This document shows positions 35,103-46,713 of a stretch of 64,000 nucleotides of DNA, one piece after another. Made by a program: the position numbers and the translations under genes. Below the pieces are notes generated by a model. The model made no database searches. It was not told the DNA's origin and saw only the letters and a list, made by a program, of their open reading frames with translations. The stretch comes from Lathyrus oleraceus (taxonomy: Eukaryota; Streptophyta; Magnoliopsida; Fabales; Fabaceae): contig NC_066583.1 in the NCBI RefSeq assembly GCF_024323335.1, forward strand, positions 18,398,665-18,462,664. The letters are read 5' to 3'. The number at the start of each line of letters is the position of its first letter. The stretch's first letter is position 1.

Positions 35103-36860
35103 TTGAGATCCTGGTTGAGAGACTTCTTTGTTCCAGATATGAGGACCGGCTTGAAAGATGATGTTGTCTACAGTTTCTTTGATCCAGAGGTTGGTGTGCT
35201 AAAAGATATGATAGCATTGATTACACCTGACCATGTGGGGATGTTCCGTGAGGCTTATGGCGGTATTCTGAAGATGGTTTTCAAGCTCACAGATAGGGAT
35301 AGGAGTGTCATCCATACTCTTCTTCGGTTTTATGATCCTAGTTTGAGATGCTTTGTCTTCCCGGATTACTTATTGGGACCTTTGATGGAGGACTATGCTG
35401 GTATCCTGGGTATTCAGATCAGAAATCAGGTTCCTTTCTATGCTACTAAGGAAGAACCTGATGTTGGTGAGATCTCTCGTGCTCTTTATCTGAGCCCCGA
35501 AGTGACTAAGGGAGGTTAGAAGGAGAAAGGAAAGTTGCCCGGTTTTCATCTGAGTTTCTTGGAGGCTAAAGCCAAGGAGCATGCTGTTTTTGGTGATTGG
35601 AAGGCCGTCTGTGCTCTGCTTGCTGTGAGCATTTATGGAATCATCCTGTTCCCTAATCAGAAGAACTTTGTGGACATTAATGCCATCCAGGTGCTTGTTC
35701 AGAGGAATCCCATTCCTACCTTGGTGGGGGATGTCTATTACTCGGTCCATAATTGGAACGAGAAGCGGCGTGGGGGATTGATTAGATGTTGTGCTCAACT
35801 GTTATACAAGTGGTTCATGGGATATTTGCCTTCCAGAGGTGCCTTTGTTCTTCTTGACCATACTGTAAATTGGGCAACCAAGTTGATGGGTTTGCGAGCC
35901 AAGGACATAGCTTGGACTCACAATAGTGGGGCTGGACGAGATTTCATTTGCAGTTGTGGGAGTTTTCCCAATGTGCCTCTTATAGGAGTTCAAGGTTGTA
36001 TTAATTATAACCCGACGCTTCTTAAGAGACAAATGGGATTCGCTATGGAGGTTCCTCCTCTCGAGTGTGAGATTCAGGAGTCTTTCTACTTCCCGGTTGA
36101 GGGTAATCAGTCATCGTTGAGGCAAGCGTCTGATGCATGGCGCCGCATTCAAAGGAAAGGCAAGTTTTCTTGGGGTAGAGCTAATAACAGGTCTTTTCCC
36201 CCGTTTGATGATTGGCTCAGAAAAAAGGTGGAGCTCACGCATCTACAATTTCCTGTGGGTGATCCTTGGTATCCGTTGATTGAGGAATCCCGTTCTTCTG
36301 TCAGCATGGAAGAATTTCTAGAGATGAAGAGGGAGAGAGATCAGCTGCAAGTAGAGAAGACTGAGTTGGAGATGAGTGTTGCTAGAATTCAAATGGCTAA
36401 TCAGGAAGTCAAGGGGAAAGCAGAGGACCAGGCTAAGAGACATGCTCTTGTGGTGAAGCGCTTTGAGATAGACACCGCCTATTACTGCAAGATCAACCAA
36501 GCGTTAGAGTCATCTACAAAGGAGCACGACATTACCAAGGAGAAGTTGGCTAGAGCTTTGAAGGTCATTGAAGATGAAAAGAGGAGACAAGTCCTTGTGA
36601 AGGCTCAGAGAGAAACTAGAGCCAAAGTCCTTACCACAGAGTGGGAAGCGAAGCTGAAGGTTAAGGAAGAAGAGCAAGCGAAGATTATGGCCGAGAGAGA
36701 TTATTATCTTGCTGAGAGGGACCATTATTTTCGACAGGTGAAGATTCACCAGAAAGAGGTAGGAAGACTTCAGCTGGAGAATACCGAGCTCAGGTTCGTC
36801 GTGAAGTTTACCAAGATGGTTGATGATGCAGAGCCTTCTGTGGGACCTTCTTCAGTTTAG
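35103..36860 (+). pseudogene. Ogre ORF1 protein (element F), one stop codon from open
   Basis: Open from just after a TGA at 35100; the first ATG is at 35139. The core runs from LLRFYDPSLRCFVFPDYLLG (residue about 75 from 35103) through FVDINAIQVLVQRNPIPTLVGD and INYNPTLLKRQMGF, matching ORF1 of C and D. From about residue 400 it is a long charged coiled coil (SMEEFLEMKRERDQLQVEK onward). A single TAG at 35517-35519 interrupts it; TGG to TAG is the simplest origin, as Trp before a Lys-rich stretch would fit. Apart from that, 585 codons are open. Ogre ORF1 is unrelated to gag and pol; its role is not known. The 540 bp after it hold an untranslated spacer and TTTTGCAG (about 37275), a possible splice acceptor before gag. 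Confidence 0.85.
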
Positions 36861-37400
36861 ACTTTTTGTTGCGGTTATTATCAGGTGTTGGATTACCGTC
36901 AAGCATGTTGACGGAATTCACTTGCTTGTATTTTCTTTCTGATTCTGGAGGATTGTAAATTGATTTGTATCAAGTTTGATGTATGACTCTTGCACGTGTG
37001 ATGCACTTTTGATATACAGTGATTATTATCATTCTGTGATTGATCTTCAAGCTTTATTTGCTTTTCTGTGCGCACTCATATAACACACACATGGTCGGGT
37101 GATATCTTCGCTAAATCATATTTCTCTGAGCTGTATGGTGAAACCAAATGATTGATGTCAGAATGTTGCTGTCGGATTATTATCTGTCTCGATGAAACCA
37201 GGATCGAAAGACAGAGTGGTCCTCATATGGATAGACATTGCATTCATGCGTGAGTCATAATAACCTGTCTTCTGTTTTGCAGGTGTCAGTTTCTAACGTG
37301 TTTGATTGACTCAGGAATCGTTGCTTGTGCACGCCGAGTCATTCCTCTGCACGTAGCTCGTCCGCACAGATACCCTACCAGACGCAACAAATCCAAACTG

Positions 37401-39586
37401 ATGGATCCACCCAACGCAGACATTATCAAGCTGAAAGAGAAGATGGGAGAGTTGATCAACGTCATGCAAGGGTTCGCCTTGGGGCAGAAGGCACTTGTTG
37501 AGAAGGTGGAAAAGCTTGAGCGGGCTTCGGCTGCCAATAGTGGCAATAATCTAGAGGGTGTTTCCAACAATGGTCTTGGTGGTTCTAGGGATGGTGGTGA
37601 TCCCGGAAGGAAGGCGACTACTGCTGGTGTAGTGATCAACAATGGGGGAGGTTTTGGTTTCGCTGCGGGCGGTGGGCCAGGTCCTCTGAAGGATAATCAG
37701 TTTCCTCATTTCTTTGGGGCCATGGAGGATAAAGAAGAAGATCAGTTATCTGTGCTGAATGAGCAATTTGGTCAGTACGGTGTTCAGCCACCAAATAAAG
37801 AAATTCAGGTACTGGCAGAGAAGATCAGAGCTCTGGAAAGCCATACCTCTTCTGGGGCTATCAATATGACGAACATGGGGCTGGTTGAGGGGATTGTGAT
37901 CCCGCAAAAGTTTAAAGTGCCCACGTTTGATAAGTATAATGGGAGTTCTTTCCCGGAAACTCATCTCCAGGCCTTTGTCCGAAAAATATCTGCCTATACT
38001 ATGGATCAGAAGCTATGGATGTACTCTTCCAGGACAGCTTGTCTGGTGGGTCTCTGGAGTGGTATACCAAGTTGAGATCATCGGATATCAAGAGCTGGCA
38101 GGATTTGGGAGACGCTTTCTTTAAACAGTACCAGTTCAATGTTAACATGGCTCCTAGCCGTACCCAGTTGCAGGGTATGTCTCAGAAGCCAAATGAAGGG
38201 TTTAAAGAATATGCACAAAGGTGGAGGGAGTTGGCTTCCAGAGTTCAACCTCCGTTGGTAGATCGAGAGATGTCTGATCTGTTCATGGGTACCCTTCAGG
38301 GGACTTTTGCTGAGAGAATGGTGGGTTGTCCCGTCACTGGTTTTGCAGATATCGTAGTGGCTGGAGAAAGAATTGAAAGCTGGCTGAAAATGGGGAAGAT
38401 ACAGGGTAATGCTTCGTCGTCTGGGTCGAAGAAGCCATTCGGTAATGGCCAGCGTAAGAAGGAGGGTGACACGAGTGTTGTGTATGCCCAGAGAGGACAT
38501 GGTAGGGATCGTTACTACCAACACACTGCTGCAGTAACCATTCCTGCTGATATTCAACCTGCACAACAACAACAACAACAGCAACAGCCACAACAACGAC
38601 AGCCGTTTCAATAGAGAACACAGCGGGCCGGGTATCAAGTGAGAGGAAGAATGAATGATCGTCAGTTTGATAGGCCACCTGTGACATATGCTTTCCTGTT
38701 AAAGAAGTTGAAAGATCTGGGGTTGGTTCAGTTGAGAACATTGGCTCCGTTGAGACCGGATCAGAGGCCTGCAAATTATGATGAGAACGCCAAGTGCGAA
38801 TTCCATTCTGGTGCCCCTGGACACAATGTCGAGAATTGTAAAGCCTTCAAGCACGTGGTTCAGGATCTGGTAGACTCCAAGGCCATCAATTTTGCACCAT
38901 CGTCGAATGTTAATGCTAATCCCATGCCGACGCATGGTCAGATGGGGGTGAATGCCATTTCGGAGGATGAGAGGGCAATTGGGCTGATGAACGTGGATCA
39001 GTTAAGAACTCCATTGGCTGAGGTCAAGAGACAGTTGTTGAAGAATGGAGTTTTTCCGGGTTGTGATGATTATTGTGCCGCTTGCACGGTCGCTACCAAT
39101 GGGTGTGTATTATTGAGGGGGACTGTTCAGAGAACGATGAATGACAGAAGTCTCAGGTTTGAGAAGGTTGATTTGGAGAGGGAGGATGTTTCCACCATAA
39201 CCATTTATTTTGATCCTATCAACTTGTCAGCGCCAGCAGATGCGGCTCCCGTTACCATCACGGTGCCGGGGCCTATTCCATATGAAAACAACGATGCTGT
39301 GCCATGGGATTATGGTGGGGAGGTATATTGCAATGGAGAGAAGCAGGAGGATCAGGATGCAGGTGAAACCACCGTTTCAAAGGTGGATAATGCCGGACCT
39401 AGTGGTTTCACTCGCAGCGGGAGGTTGTTTGCGCCGGACACATTAAGAAGTGGGGAGGCAGAAAAAGAAAAGAAAGATAAGGCCGAGGCTTTAGCCAGGG
39501 CAAGAGGTAAGCAGGTGGTGAGTGAGGGTACTCCTGTAGTGGCACCGGCGCCTGTTGGGTCGGAAAAAGAACTTGATAATGAAGCC
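37401..39586 (+). pseudogene. gag: Ogre gag (element F)
   Basis: The start MDPPNADIIKLKEKMGEL at 37401 begins a coiled coil, followed by a Gly/Asn-rich linker. The capsid-like gag domain spans about 37900-38400: FDKYNGSSFPETHL, LEWYTKLRSSDIKSW, FKQYQFNVNMAPSRTQL, REMSDLFMGTL. A one-base deletion near 38025, within the stretch that reads MYFFQDSL in G, shifts the frame. A Gln-rich run (38564-38610) ends in TAG at 38612. The zinc-binding-like motif CEFHSGAPGHNVENC (about 38797-38841) follows. The end, SGFTRSGRLFAPD, is shared with G. TAG at 39587 separates it from the protease frame. Gag packages the RNA. Confidence 0.9.
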
Positions 39587-39589
39587 TAG

Positions 39590-40687
39590 GAGTTTCTGAG
39601 GATTATCAAGAAGTCTGAGTATAAGCTTGTTGACCATCTGCAGCAAACTCCGTCTAAGATTTCGATCCTATCTTTGCTGTTGAGCTCCGAAGGGCATAGA
39701 GAGACTTTATTGAGAATCTTGAAGAGGGCCTATGTCCCGCAGGAGATAACGATCAATCAGCTAGAGACAGTGGTGTCTAATGTCAATGCCAGCCATGGGT
39801 TAGGTTTCACTGATCTGGATCTTACGGTGGATGAGCGTAATCACAATAGGGCGTTACACATTGCGATGGAGTGTAAAGGAGCAGTGCTCTCGCACGTTTT
39901 GGTGGATACTGGCTCATCACTCAATGTGTTGCCTAAGAAGGCCCTGGCAAAGGTGGATTGTGAAGGGGTAGTGTTAAGGCCCACTGACCTGGTGGTTAGA
40001 GCATTTGATGGCTCTAAGAGGGTTGTGTTTGGGGAAGTTGAGCTCTCTGTGAAGATCGGGCCCGAGGTGTTCAAGTCTGTGTTCTGTGTCATGGATATTT
40101 AGCCGGCATACAGTTGCTTGTTGGGTCGACCATGGATACACGCTGCTGCGGCAGTGACTTCGACTTTGCACCAGAAATTAAAGTATATCTGGTACGGGCA
40201 GGTCGTAACAGTTTGCGGAGAGGAGGACATTTTTGTCAGCCACTTGTCATCGTTCAAATACGTAGAAATGGACGGTAAAATATTTGAAACACCAAGTCAG
40301 ACGTTTAAAACCGTCAAGGTGGAGAATGCCATTTTTGTTAAGGAAGATAAGAAACCGTCCATTTCTTCGTACAAACAGGCCGCTGAGGTAGTGAAGAATG
40401 GAGGGGGCCCGGGTTGGGGAAGGATGATAGACATCGCGGCAAAAGAAGACATGTTTGGGGTTGGTTATCAGTCGGGCCGAGGCTCGTCTGGACAGGATAG
40501 AGGCCGTCGTCAGCCGTTTACGTTCACCAGTGCTGGAATGCTAGATCTGGATCACGTCTGTGCGGTGGGTGAAGAGATCGACAGTGACTGCGAGCTAGAC
40601 TCGTGGATAAAACCGTGCGTACCAGGGATGGAGGTCCAGAACTGGAAGGCCGAAAAGATCATCACTGTCACTCTACATGAAGAGTAA
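39590..40687 (+). pseudogene. pol: Ogre aspartic protease (element F)
   Basis: EFLRIIKKSEYKLVDHL opens the region. The protease active site VLVDTGSSLNVLP has Asp-Thr-Gly at 39905-39913; a second conserved part, CLLGRPWIH, is at about 40111-40137. TAG at 40100 splits the domain between VMDI and PAYSC. From 40118 the frame is open through EEDIFVSHLSSFKY to SDCELDSWIKPC and the stop at 40685. G has the same protein without the central stop. The enzyme cuts the Gag-Pol precursor. It lies in the same frame as RT, but noncoding sequence stands between. Confidence 0.9.
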
Positions 40688-40960
40688 TATTTCTGTTTTT
40701 CAATTCTGTCTGCATGAAAGCCATACGTTTTGCCCGAAACGTAATGGTTCATTGTAAGGGCCACCTCATGTGTTTCATTTTGCAATATTTGCATCATCAA
40801 TAAAAGGATGTTTTTCGCATTAAAAGCGGTGTTCCCTGTTTTTCATTTATTTTTACAGTTAAAAAAAAAACAAATAAAAATGGCAATGTTTGTTTTCATT
40901 TTTCATTTTATTTGTCGCGTCCCAACTCTAAAGCAATGCATGAATCAACATTCATGCATA
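40688..40960 (+). other. Probable intron between protease and RT (element F)
   Basis: About 270-300 bp with stops, T-rich runs and no protein similarity separate two coding parts that are in the same frame. A donor-like GAGTAATA is at the protease end (about 40682-40690). TTTTTACAG at about 40851-40859 is one possible acceptor, and a second may lie closer to 40960. Published Ogre elements have an intron exactly here, which must be removed to make Gag-Pol. The true splice sites cannot be fixed from sequence alone. Confidence 0.7.
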
Positions 40961-42586
40961 TGCGATCATTCTCCGGATCTTATTGATAACAATCCTGTTA
41001 CACCCTCATATGACTTCGACAATCCGATTTATCATGCCGAAGAAGAGGGCGAAGAAGATTATGAACTGCCGGAGGAATTAGCCAGGTTGTTAAAGCAAGA
41101 GGAGAAGGTGATTCAACCGCACGAGGAGCAAGTCGAGGTTGTGAATCTGGGTACCGAGGAGGTCAGGAAAGAAGTGAAGGTTGGGGCTGCTTTGGAGGCA
41201 AATGTCAAGAGCAGAATGGTAGCGCTGTTGAAAGAGTATGTTGATATCTTCGCCTGGTCTTATCAGGATATGCCAGGGTTGGATACCGATATCGTTGTAC
41301 ACAAGTTGCCATTGAGAGCAGATTGTCCTCCAGTGAAGCAGAAGTTGCACAGAACTCGACCTGAGATGGCCATGAAAATTAAAGAGGAGGTGCAGAAGCA
41401 GTTGGATGCTGGTTTCCTAGCTGTCACTAATTATCCGCCTTGGGTCGCGAACATTGTGCCGGTGCCGAAGAAGGATGCAAAGGTGAGGATGTGTGTGGAC
41501 TACCGGGATTTGAACAGAGCTAGCCCGAAGGATGATTTCCCATTACTTCACATTGATGTGTTGGTAGATAATACAACTCAATTCTCGGTGTTTTCCTTCA
41601 TGGATGGCTTTTCTGGCTATAATCAAATTAAAATGTCGCCAGATGATATGGAGAAAACAACGTTCATCACACCGTGGGGCACTTTTTGTTATAAGGTGAT
41701 GCCATTCGGTCTCAAGAATGCCGGTGCCACGTATCAAAGAGCTATGGTGACTTTGTTTCATGATATGATTCATCACGAAATCGAATGCTATGTTGATGAC
41801 ATGATAGCAAAGTCCCAAACAGAAGAGAGGCATCTGGTAGACTTGGCCAAGCTGTTTGACCGGTTGAGACAATTCAGACTGAGGTTGAATCCGAATAAGT
41901 GCACTTTTGGAGTGCGGTCCGGTAAGTTGCTGGGGTTTATTGTGAGTGAAAGAGGAATCGAGGTTGATCCTGCTAAAGTAAAAGCAATACAAGAAATGCC
42001 TGAACCGAGCACAGAGAAGGAGGTTCGTGGTTTCTTAGGTAGATTGAACTACATTTCACGGTTCATATCTCATCTAACAGCCACGTGTGAACCCATATTC
42101 AAGTTGTTGAGAAAAGATCAAACGGTCAGGTGGAATAATGATTGCCAAGCGGCATTTGAAAAAATAAAAGAATATTTGCAGGAGCCTCCGATTCTCATGC
42201 CTCCTATGGAGGGACGACCGTTAATTCTGTACTTGACAGTCCTAGAGGGGTCTATGGGGTGTGTACTGGGGCAGCATGACGAGTCTGGTCGAAAAGAGCA
42301 CGCAATTTACTACCTTAGCAAAAATTTTACCGACTGTGAAACAAGATATTCACTGCTCGAGAAAACTTGCTGCGCTTTAGTATGGGCTGCTCGCCGACTG
42401 AGACAGTATATGCTGGTTCATACCACTTTGTTGATTTCCAAGATGGATCCGATCAAGTATATATTTGAGAAGCCAGCATTGACCGGACGGGTTGCGAGAT
42501 GGCAAATGATTTTGACTGAGTACGATATTCAGTATACTTCTCAAAAAGCAATAAAGGGGAGTGTATTGTCTGATTACCTCGCCCAG
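40961..42586 (+). CDS. pol: Ogre reverse transcriptase and first RNase H (element F)
   Basis: The open frame reaches from 40808 to a TAA at 42587. An acidic N-terminal part (EEEGEEDYELPEELARLL) precedes RT. RT motifs: VRMCVDYRDLNRASPKDDFP, FMDGFSGYNQIKM, PWGTFCYKVMPFGLKNAGATYQR and the catalytic YVDD at 41789-41800. LGFIVSERGIEVDPAKV and RGFLGRLNYISRFI mark the RT connection, and YYLSKNFTDCETRYSLLEKTC the first RNase H. The whole RT is intact in reading frame. The TAA at 42587 (a Gln or His codon in relatives; E reads LAHHSIEDYQ there) would stop the polyprotein before the second RNase H and integrase. Confidence 0.93.
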
Positions 42587-42589
42587 TAA

Positions 42590-44440
42590 CCCATTGAGGA
42601 TTATCAACCGATGAAGTTTGAATTCCCTGATGAGGACATCATGTTTCTCAAATCGAAAGATTGTGAGGAACCTATCCCGGAGGAGGGGCCTGACCCTGAA
42701 TCCGAATGGATTCTGATGTTTGATGGGGCCATTAACGTGAATGGTAGTGGAGTTGGTGCTGTTTTGGTTACGCCGAAGGGATCCCATATTCCTTTTGTCG
42801 CCCGGCTAACGTTTGAGTGCACCAACAATGTGGCTGAATACGAAGCTTGTATCTTGGGGATCGAAGAGGCGATTGATTTGTGGATCAAGAACCTTGTCAT
42901 TTATGGAGATTCAGCTTTGGTTGTGAACCAGGTTAACGGGAAATGGTATACGCATCAATCTCACTTAATTCCATACCGGGACTATATAAGGAGATTGTTG
43001 ACGTTTTTCACCAAGGTGGAATTACACCATGTGCTGAGAGAAGAAAATCCTTTGGCAGATGCTTTGGCTACTCTGGCCACCTTGATTAAGGTGCAGTGGT
43101 GGAATCAATTCCCTAGTGTTGAGGTAGGACGATTGGATAGACCGACTTATGTGTTTGCTGTTGAGGCAGCGCCTGATGATGAAAAGCCGTGGTATTATGA
43201 TATCAAACGGTATTTGGAAACCCAAGAGTATCCCGAGGGAGCGTCTAAAAAGGACCGAAAGACTCTGAGGAGGTTGGCCATGGCATTCTATCTGAATAAG
43301 GATGGGGTTTTGTACAAGAGGAATTTCGATTGGGTTTTGCTTAGGTGTGTCGATGACAAAGAAGCAAGCCAATTGATGAAAGAGGTGCACGAGGGGTCGT
43401 TTGGTACCCATGCCAGCGGGAATGCAATGGTGAAAAAGTTGTTAAGGGCTGGTTATTACTGGATGACAATGGAGGCCCAGTGTTTCAATTTCGTGCGGAG
43501 ATGTCATAAATGCCAAATTTATGCTGACAAGGTGCACGTACCTCCAAACCCGTTGAGTTTGATGTCGTCTCCGTGGCCGTTTGCTATGTGGGGCATTGAT
43601 ATGATTGGGAAGATCGAGCCTACGGCTTCGAATGGGCACCGGTTCATATTAGTGGCTATCGATTACTTCACCAAGTGGGTTGAAGCTGCATCTTATGCAA
43701 ATGTGACGAAACAGGTTGTGGCCAGATTCCTGAAAAGAGACATCATTTGCAGATATGGGGTTCTCGAAAGAATCATTACTGATAATGGTTTTAATCTCAA
43801 CAATAAGATGATGATGGAACTGTGTCGGGAGTTCAAAATCGAGCATCACAATTCTTCTCCTTATCGTCCAAAGATGAATGGGGCGGTCGAGGCGGCTAAT
43901 AAGAATATTAAGAAGATTGTGCAGAAAATGGTCGTGACCTATAAGGATTGGCACGAGATGTTGCCGTTTGCATTGCATGGGTATCAAACCTCGGTGCGTA
44001 CGTCTACTGGGGCAACGCCTTTCTCGCTTGTGTATGGAATGGAAGCCGTGCTACCGGTTGAGGTCCAGATTCCTTCGTTGAGAGTCCTGATGGACGTGAA
44101 ATTGGAAGAGGCTGAATGGGTAAGGACTCGGTACGAAGAGTTGAGCCTGATTGAGGAAAAGAGGTTGGCAGCCGTTTGTCATAGGCAGTTGTACCAGCAG
44201 CGAATGAAGCGTGCTTTGGACCGAAAGGTGCGACCTCGTGTATACCACGTGGGAGATATGGTGTTGAAAAGGATCCTTCCTCCTCAAAACGATCGTCGGG
44301 GCAAATGGACACCTAATTATGAGGGTCCATTCGTGGTCAAGAAGGTTTTCTCTGGCGGAGCCTTGTTGTTGATGACCATGGATGGCGAGGATTTTCCATC
44401 CCCTGTGAATGCGGATGCAGTTAAAAAATACTTCGTATAA
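42590..44440 (+). CDS. pol: Second RNase H and integrase (element F)
   Basis: The open frame resumes after the TAA. The second RNase H, special to Tat/Ogre elements, has all four acidic residues: Asp in MFDGA (42722), Glu in AEYEACILG (42842), Asp in YGDSALVV (42908) and Asp in LADALATLA (43058). Integrase follows: HEGSFGTHASG...RRCHKCQIYAD is the HHCC zinc site; the catalytic residues are Asp in GIDMIG (43598), Asp in ITDNGFN (43781) and Glu in NGAVEAANK (43889), giving the D,D-35-E spacing. The C-terminal part with KRILPPQNDRRGKWTPNYEGPF ends at 44440. All active-site residues are intact. Confidence 0.94.
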   Translation, partial: PIEDYQPMKFEFPDEDIMFLKSKDCEEPIPEEGPDPESEWILMFDGAINVNGSGVGAVLVTPKGSHIPFVARLTFECTNNVAEYEACILGIEEAIDLWIKNLVIYGDSALVVNQVNGKWYTHQSHLIPYRDYIRRLLTFFTKVELHHVLREENPLADALATLATLIKVQWWNQFPSVEVGRLDRPTYVFAVEAAPDDEKPWYYDIKRYLETQEYPEGASKKDRKTLRRLAMAFYLNKDGVLYKRNFDWVLLRCVDDKEASQLMKEVHEGSFGTHASGNAMVKKLLRAGYYWMTMEAQCFNFVRRCHKCQIYADKVHVPPNPLSLMSSPWPFAMWGIDMIGKIEPTASNGHRFILVAIDYFTKWVEAASYANVTKQVVARFLKRDIICRYGVLERIITDNGFNLNNKMMMELCREFKIEHHNSSPYRPKMNGAVEAANKNIKKIVQKMVVTYKDWHEMLPFALHGYQTSVRTSTGATPFSLVYGMEAVLPVEVQIPSLRVLMDVKLEEAEWVRTRYEELSLIEEKRLAAVCHRQLYQQRMKRALDRKVRPRVYHVGDMVLKRILPPQNDRRGKWTPNYEGPFVVKKVFSGGALLLMTMDGEDFPSPVNADAVKKYFV

Positions 44441-45873
44441 GAGACTCGCTGGACGAAAAGAATAAAATAGTCCAGGAAAAAAATGGGCATCCCGACGAAC
44501 CAAAAAAAATGAAAAAGGTTCGGGCAAAAATTAGGGATAAAAAGAGAAAAAACTGTACACCCGGCAAGTCGAAAACCCCACAAGGGCGGCTTGGGAAAAA
44601 AAGGGGTATCCCGGTGGACTGAAAACCCGAAAGGGCGGTCCGGGCAAAAGAGGGAATGAAACGAACAACTGCGTCTAGCATGATCGTTTGTGTACTTTAG
44701 ATATGACACATGGATAATCCCCGACAGAGATCGGTCGGAAGCGTCTTGTTCAGAAGGCAGAAAGCGCGGAGAGTCTTGAGGACATATGGGTTGTAACCGG
44801 ATTGGAACTCGATGAGATCACGGGTTCACATTGCCATTAGGATAGATTTTCCTTTTGTGCGCAATTACCTCTTTTCAGGAATTGCTTCCTGTGTATTGCT
44901 CAGTTACGAGCCACCTTTTCAATCAATAAAATGCATATTCAGTCAAATAATTTTGTTTTTGTTTTCATTACCGCTTTGATTGCAAAAACATCAGTTTATT
45001 TTGATAAGAATCTTTTCATTTTGAGACATACGGGTCCCTTCCAATGCATGTTTATAGGATTGAGAACTTGAAATCTTATTCGGAAGGTTGAGTGACCTGG
45101 GTGTTGAAATTTTGGCACGCCTGGGGCACGTTTTTATCTAACGATCTCTTTTACAGGTGTTGTTAGATATTTTCACTCACTTGCAGGTTGTGATGTGAAG
45201 CTTTTTAACGAAAGATTCCTTCGAGTCCAATCAGGGACAAGAAATTGAAGAATGGTGTAGAGACGGCGAAAGAAGGACGACGATCCTTGGGGGTTAATCA
45301 AGAAGACTCTTCAAAGTCTATAAAATGGAAAGTTGACACTATGGTTGGAGGGTGAATGCCAGTGTTTGACGAGTCGACGGGTGTTCCGTGTCAAATATTC
45401 CGTATCTCCCCAGCAGGTTCGAGATCGATATTTCTTCGGCAACCAGGCCTGAAGTTGTTGTTTCCCCTAGCAGGGTTGAGATTGTTATTTTCCCCAGCAA
45501 GTCTGAAGGTTGCTGTTTCCCCAGCGGAGGTGTGCATTGGTGGCTGTTTCCCCAACAAAGTCCCCAGGCGGATCGGGTTCAGCGGAGGTCATCCTTAGTA
45601 AGGGTTGTCCTTTCCCCAGCAGCGGTGTTATCCCAAGCATGGTTGGAGATTGGAGTGATATCGAGTTCCTAAGCAGAGTTGCTCGTGTCGTCCCCTGAGG
45701 GGGATGCTTTTTATACATTCATCATTTAGAAAAGCATAGCATATTGCATAACTCATTGCGTAGCATTTCCACGGTTATGGAGCATTACGCTGTAAAACTC
45801 ATGCATCAGCATTGCAAGCATAAGCTAGTCTCAAGCCGTGGTTACCGTTTGAGAATTGGTTTAGCTGGTTGGT
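44441..45873 (+). other. Element F 3' untranslated region
   Basis: No gene. Between about 44560 and 44660 two copies of an imperfect block with GAAAACCC..AAGGGCGG occur. From 45400 to 45700 the motif TTCCCCAGC(A/G) recurs at irregular intervals of 30-50 bp, as in 3' regions of related elements. The open frames 45356-45598 and 45388-45672 overlap these repeats and carry no known domain. Confidence 0.75.
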
Positions 45874-46713
45874 GAAGATGTTACTCTGAGGAGTTTAGCA
45901 TCGTGACGTTGGATCAACGGTATTCCCCAGTAGTGCGATATTGGAGGAAAAATTTCTGTCGTGCGGAGATGGAAGTTGGAAGATGTTACTCTGAGGAGTT
46001 TAGCATCGTGACGTTGGATCAACGGTATTCCCCAGTAGTGCGATATTGGAGGAAGAATTTCTGTCGTGCGGAGATGGAAGTTGGAAGATGTTACTCTAAG
46101 GAGTTTAGCATCGTGACGTTGGATCAACGGTATTCCCCAGTAGTGCGATATTGGAGGAAGAATTTCTATCGTGCGGAGATGGAAGTTGGAAGATATTACT
46201 CTGAGGAGTTCAGCATCGTGACGTTGGATTAACGGTATTCCCCAGTAGTGCGATACTGGAGGAAGAATTTCTGTCGTGCGGAGATGGAAGTTGGAAGATG
46301 TTACTCTGAGGAGTTTAGCATCGTGAAGTTGGATCAACAGTATTCCCCAGTAGTGCGATATTGGAGAAAGAATTTCTGTCGCGCGGAGATGGAAGTTGTA
46401 AGATGTTACTCTGAGGAGTTTAGCATCGTGACGTTGGATCAACGGTATTCCCCAGTAGTGCGATATTGGAGGAAGAATTTCTGTCGTGCGGAGATGGAAG
46501 TTGGAAGATGTTACTCTGAGGAGTTTAGCATCGTGACGTTGGATCAACTGTATTCCCCAGTAGTGAGATACTGGAGGAAGAATTTCTGTCGTGCGGAGAT
46601 GGAAGTTGGAAGATGTTACTCTGAGGAGTTCAGCATCGTGACGTTGGATCAACAATATTCCCCAGTAGCGCGATATTGGAGGAAAATTTCCGTCAGGCGG
46701 AGATGGAAATGAA
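45874..46713 (+). repeat. 105-bp tandem repeat, 8 units, in the 3' region of element F
   Basis: Units start at 45874, 45979, 46084, 46189, 46294, 46399, 46504 and 46609, each GAAGATRTTACTCTRAGGAG onward. Spacing is exactly 105 bp. Most units differ by 0-4 bases; the last is eroded after ATATTGGAGG. Because 105 is a multiple of three, open frames run through the array on both strands (up to 264 codons), but their reading is periodic and without similarity to known proteins. I regard them as noncoding. Confidence 0.95.

Noticed and set aside
41543..41992. 149-codon minus-strand frame
   Set aside because: Antisense of RT motifs including YVDD; shadow frame.
44051..44709. Minus-strand frames of 102-158 codons
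   Set aside because: Antisense to the integrase C-terminus and 3' region of F; no known domain.
45861..46655. 264-codon open frame on the minus strand (and 109/154-codon frames on the plus strand)
   Set aside because: They lie exactly in the 105-bp tandem array; a unit length divisible by three keeps any frame open. No known domain.
45874..46713. CRISPR-like periodic array
   Set aside because: Whole 105-bp units are repeated without unique spacers, the genome is a plant, and there are no cas genes.
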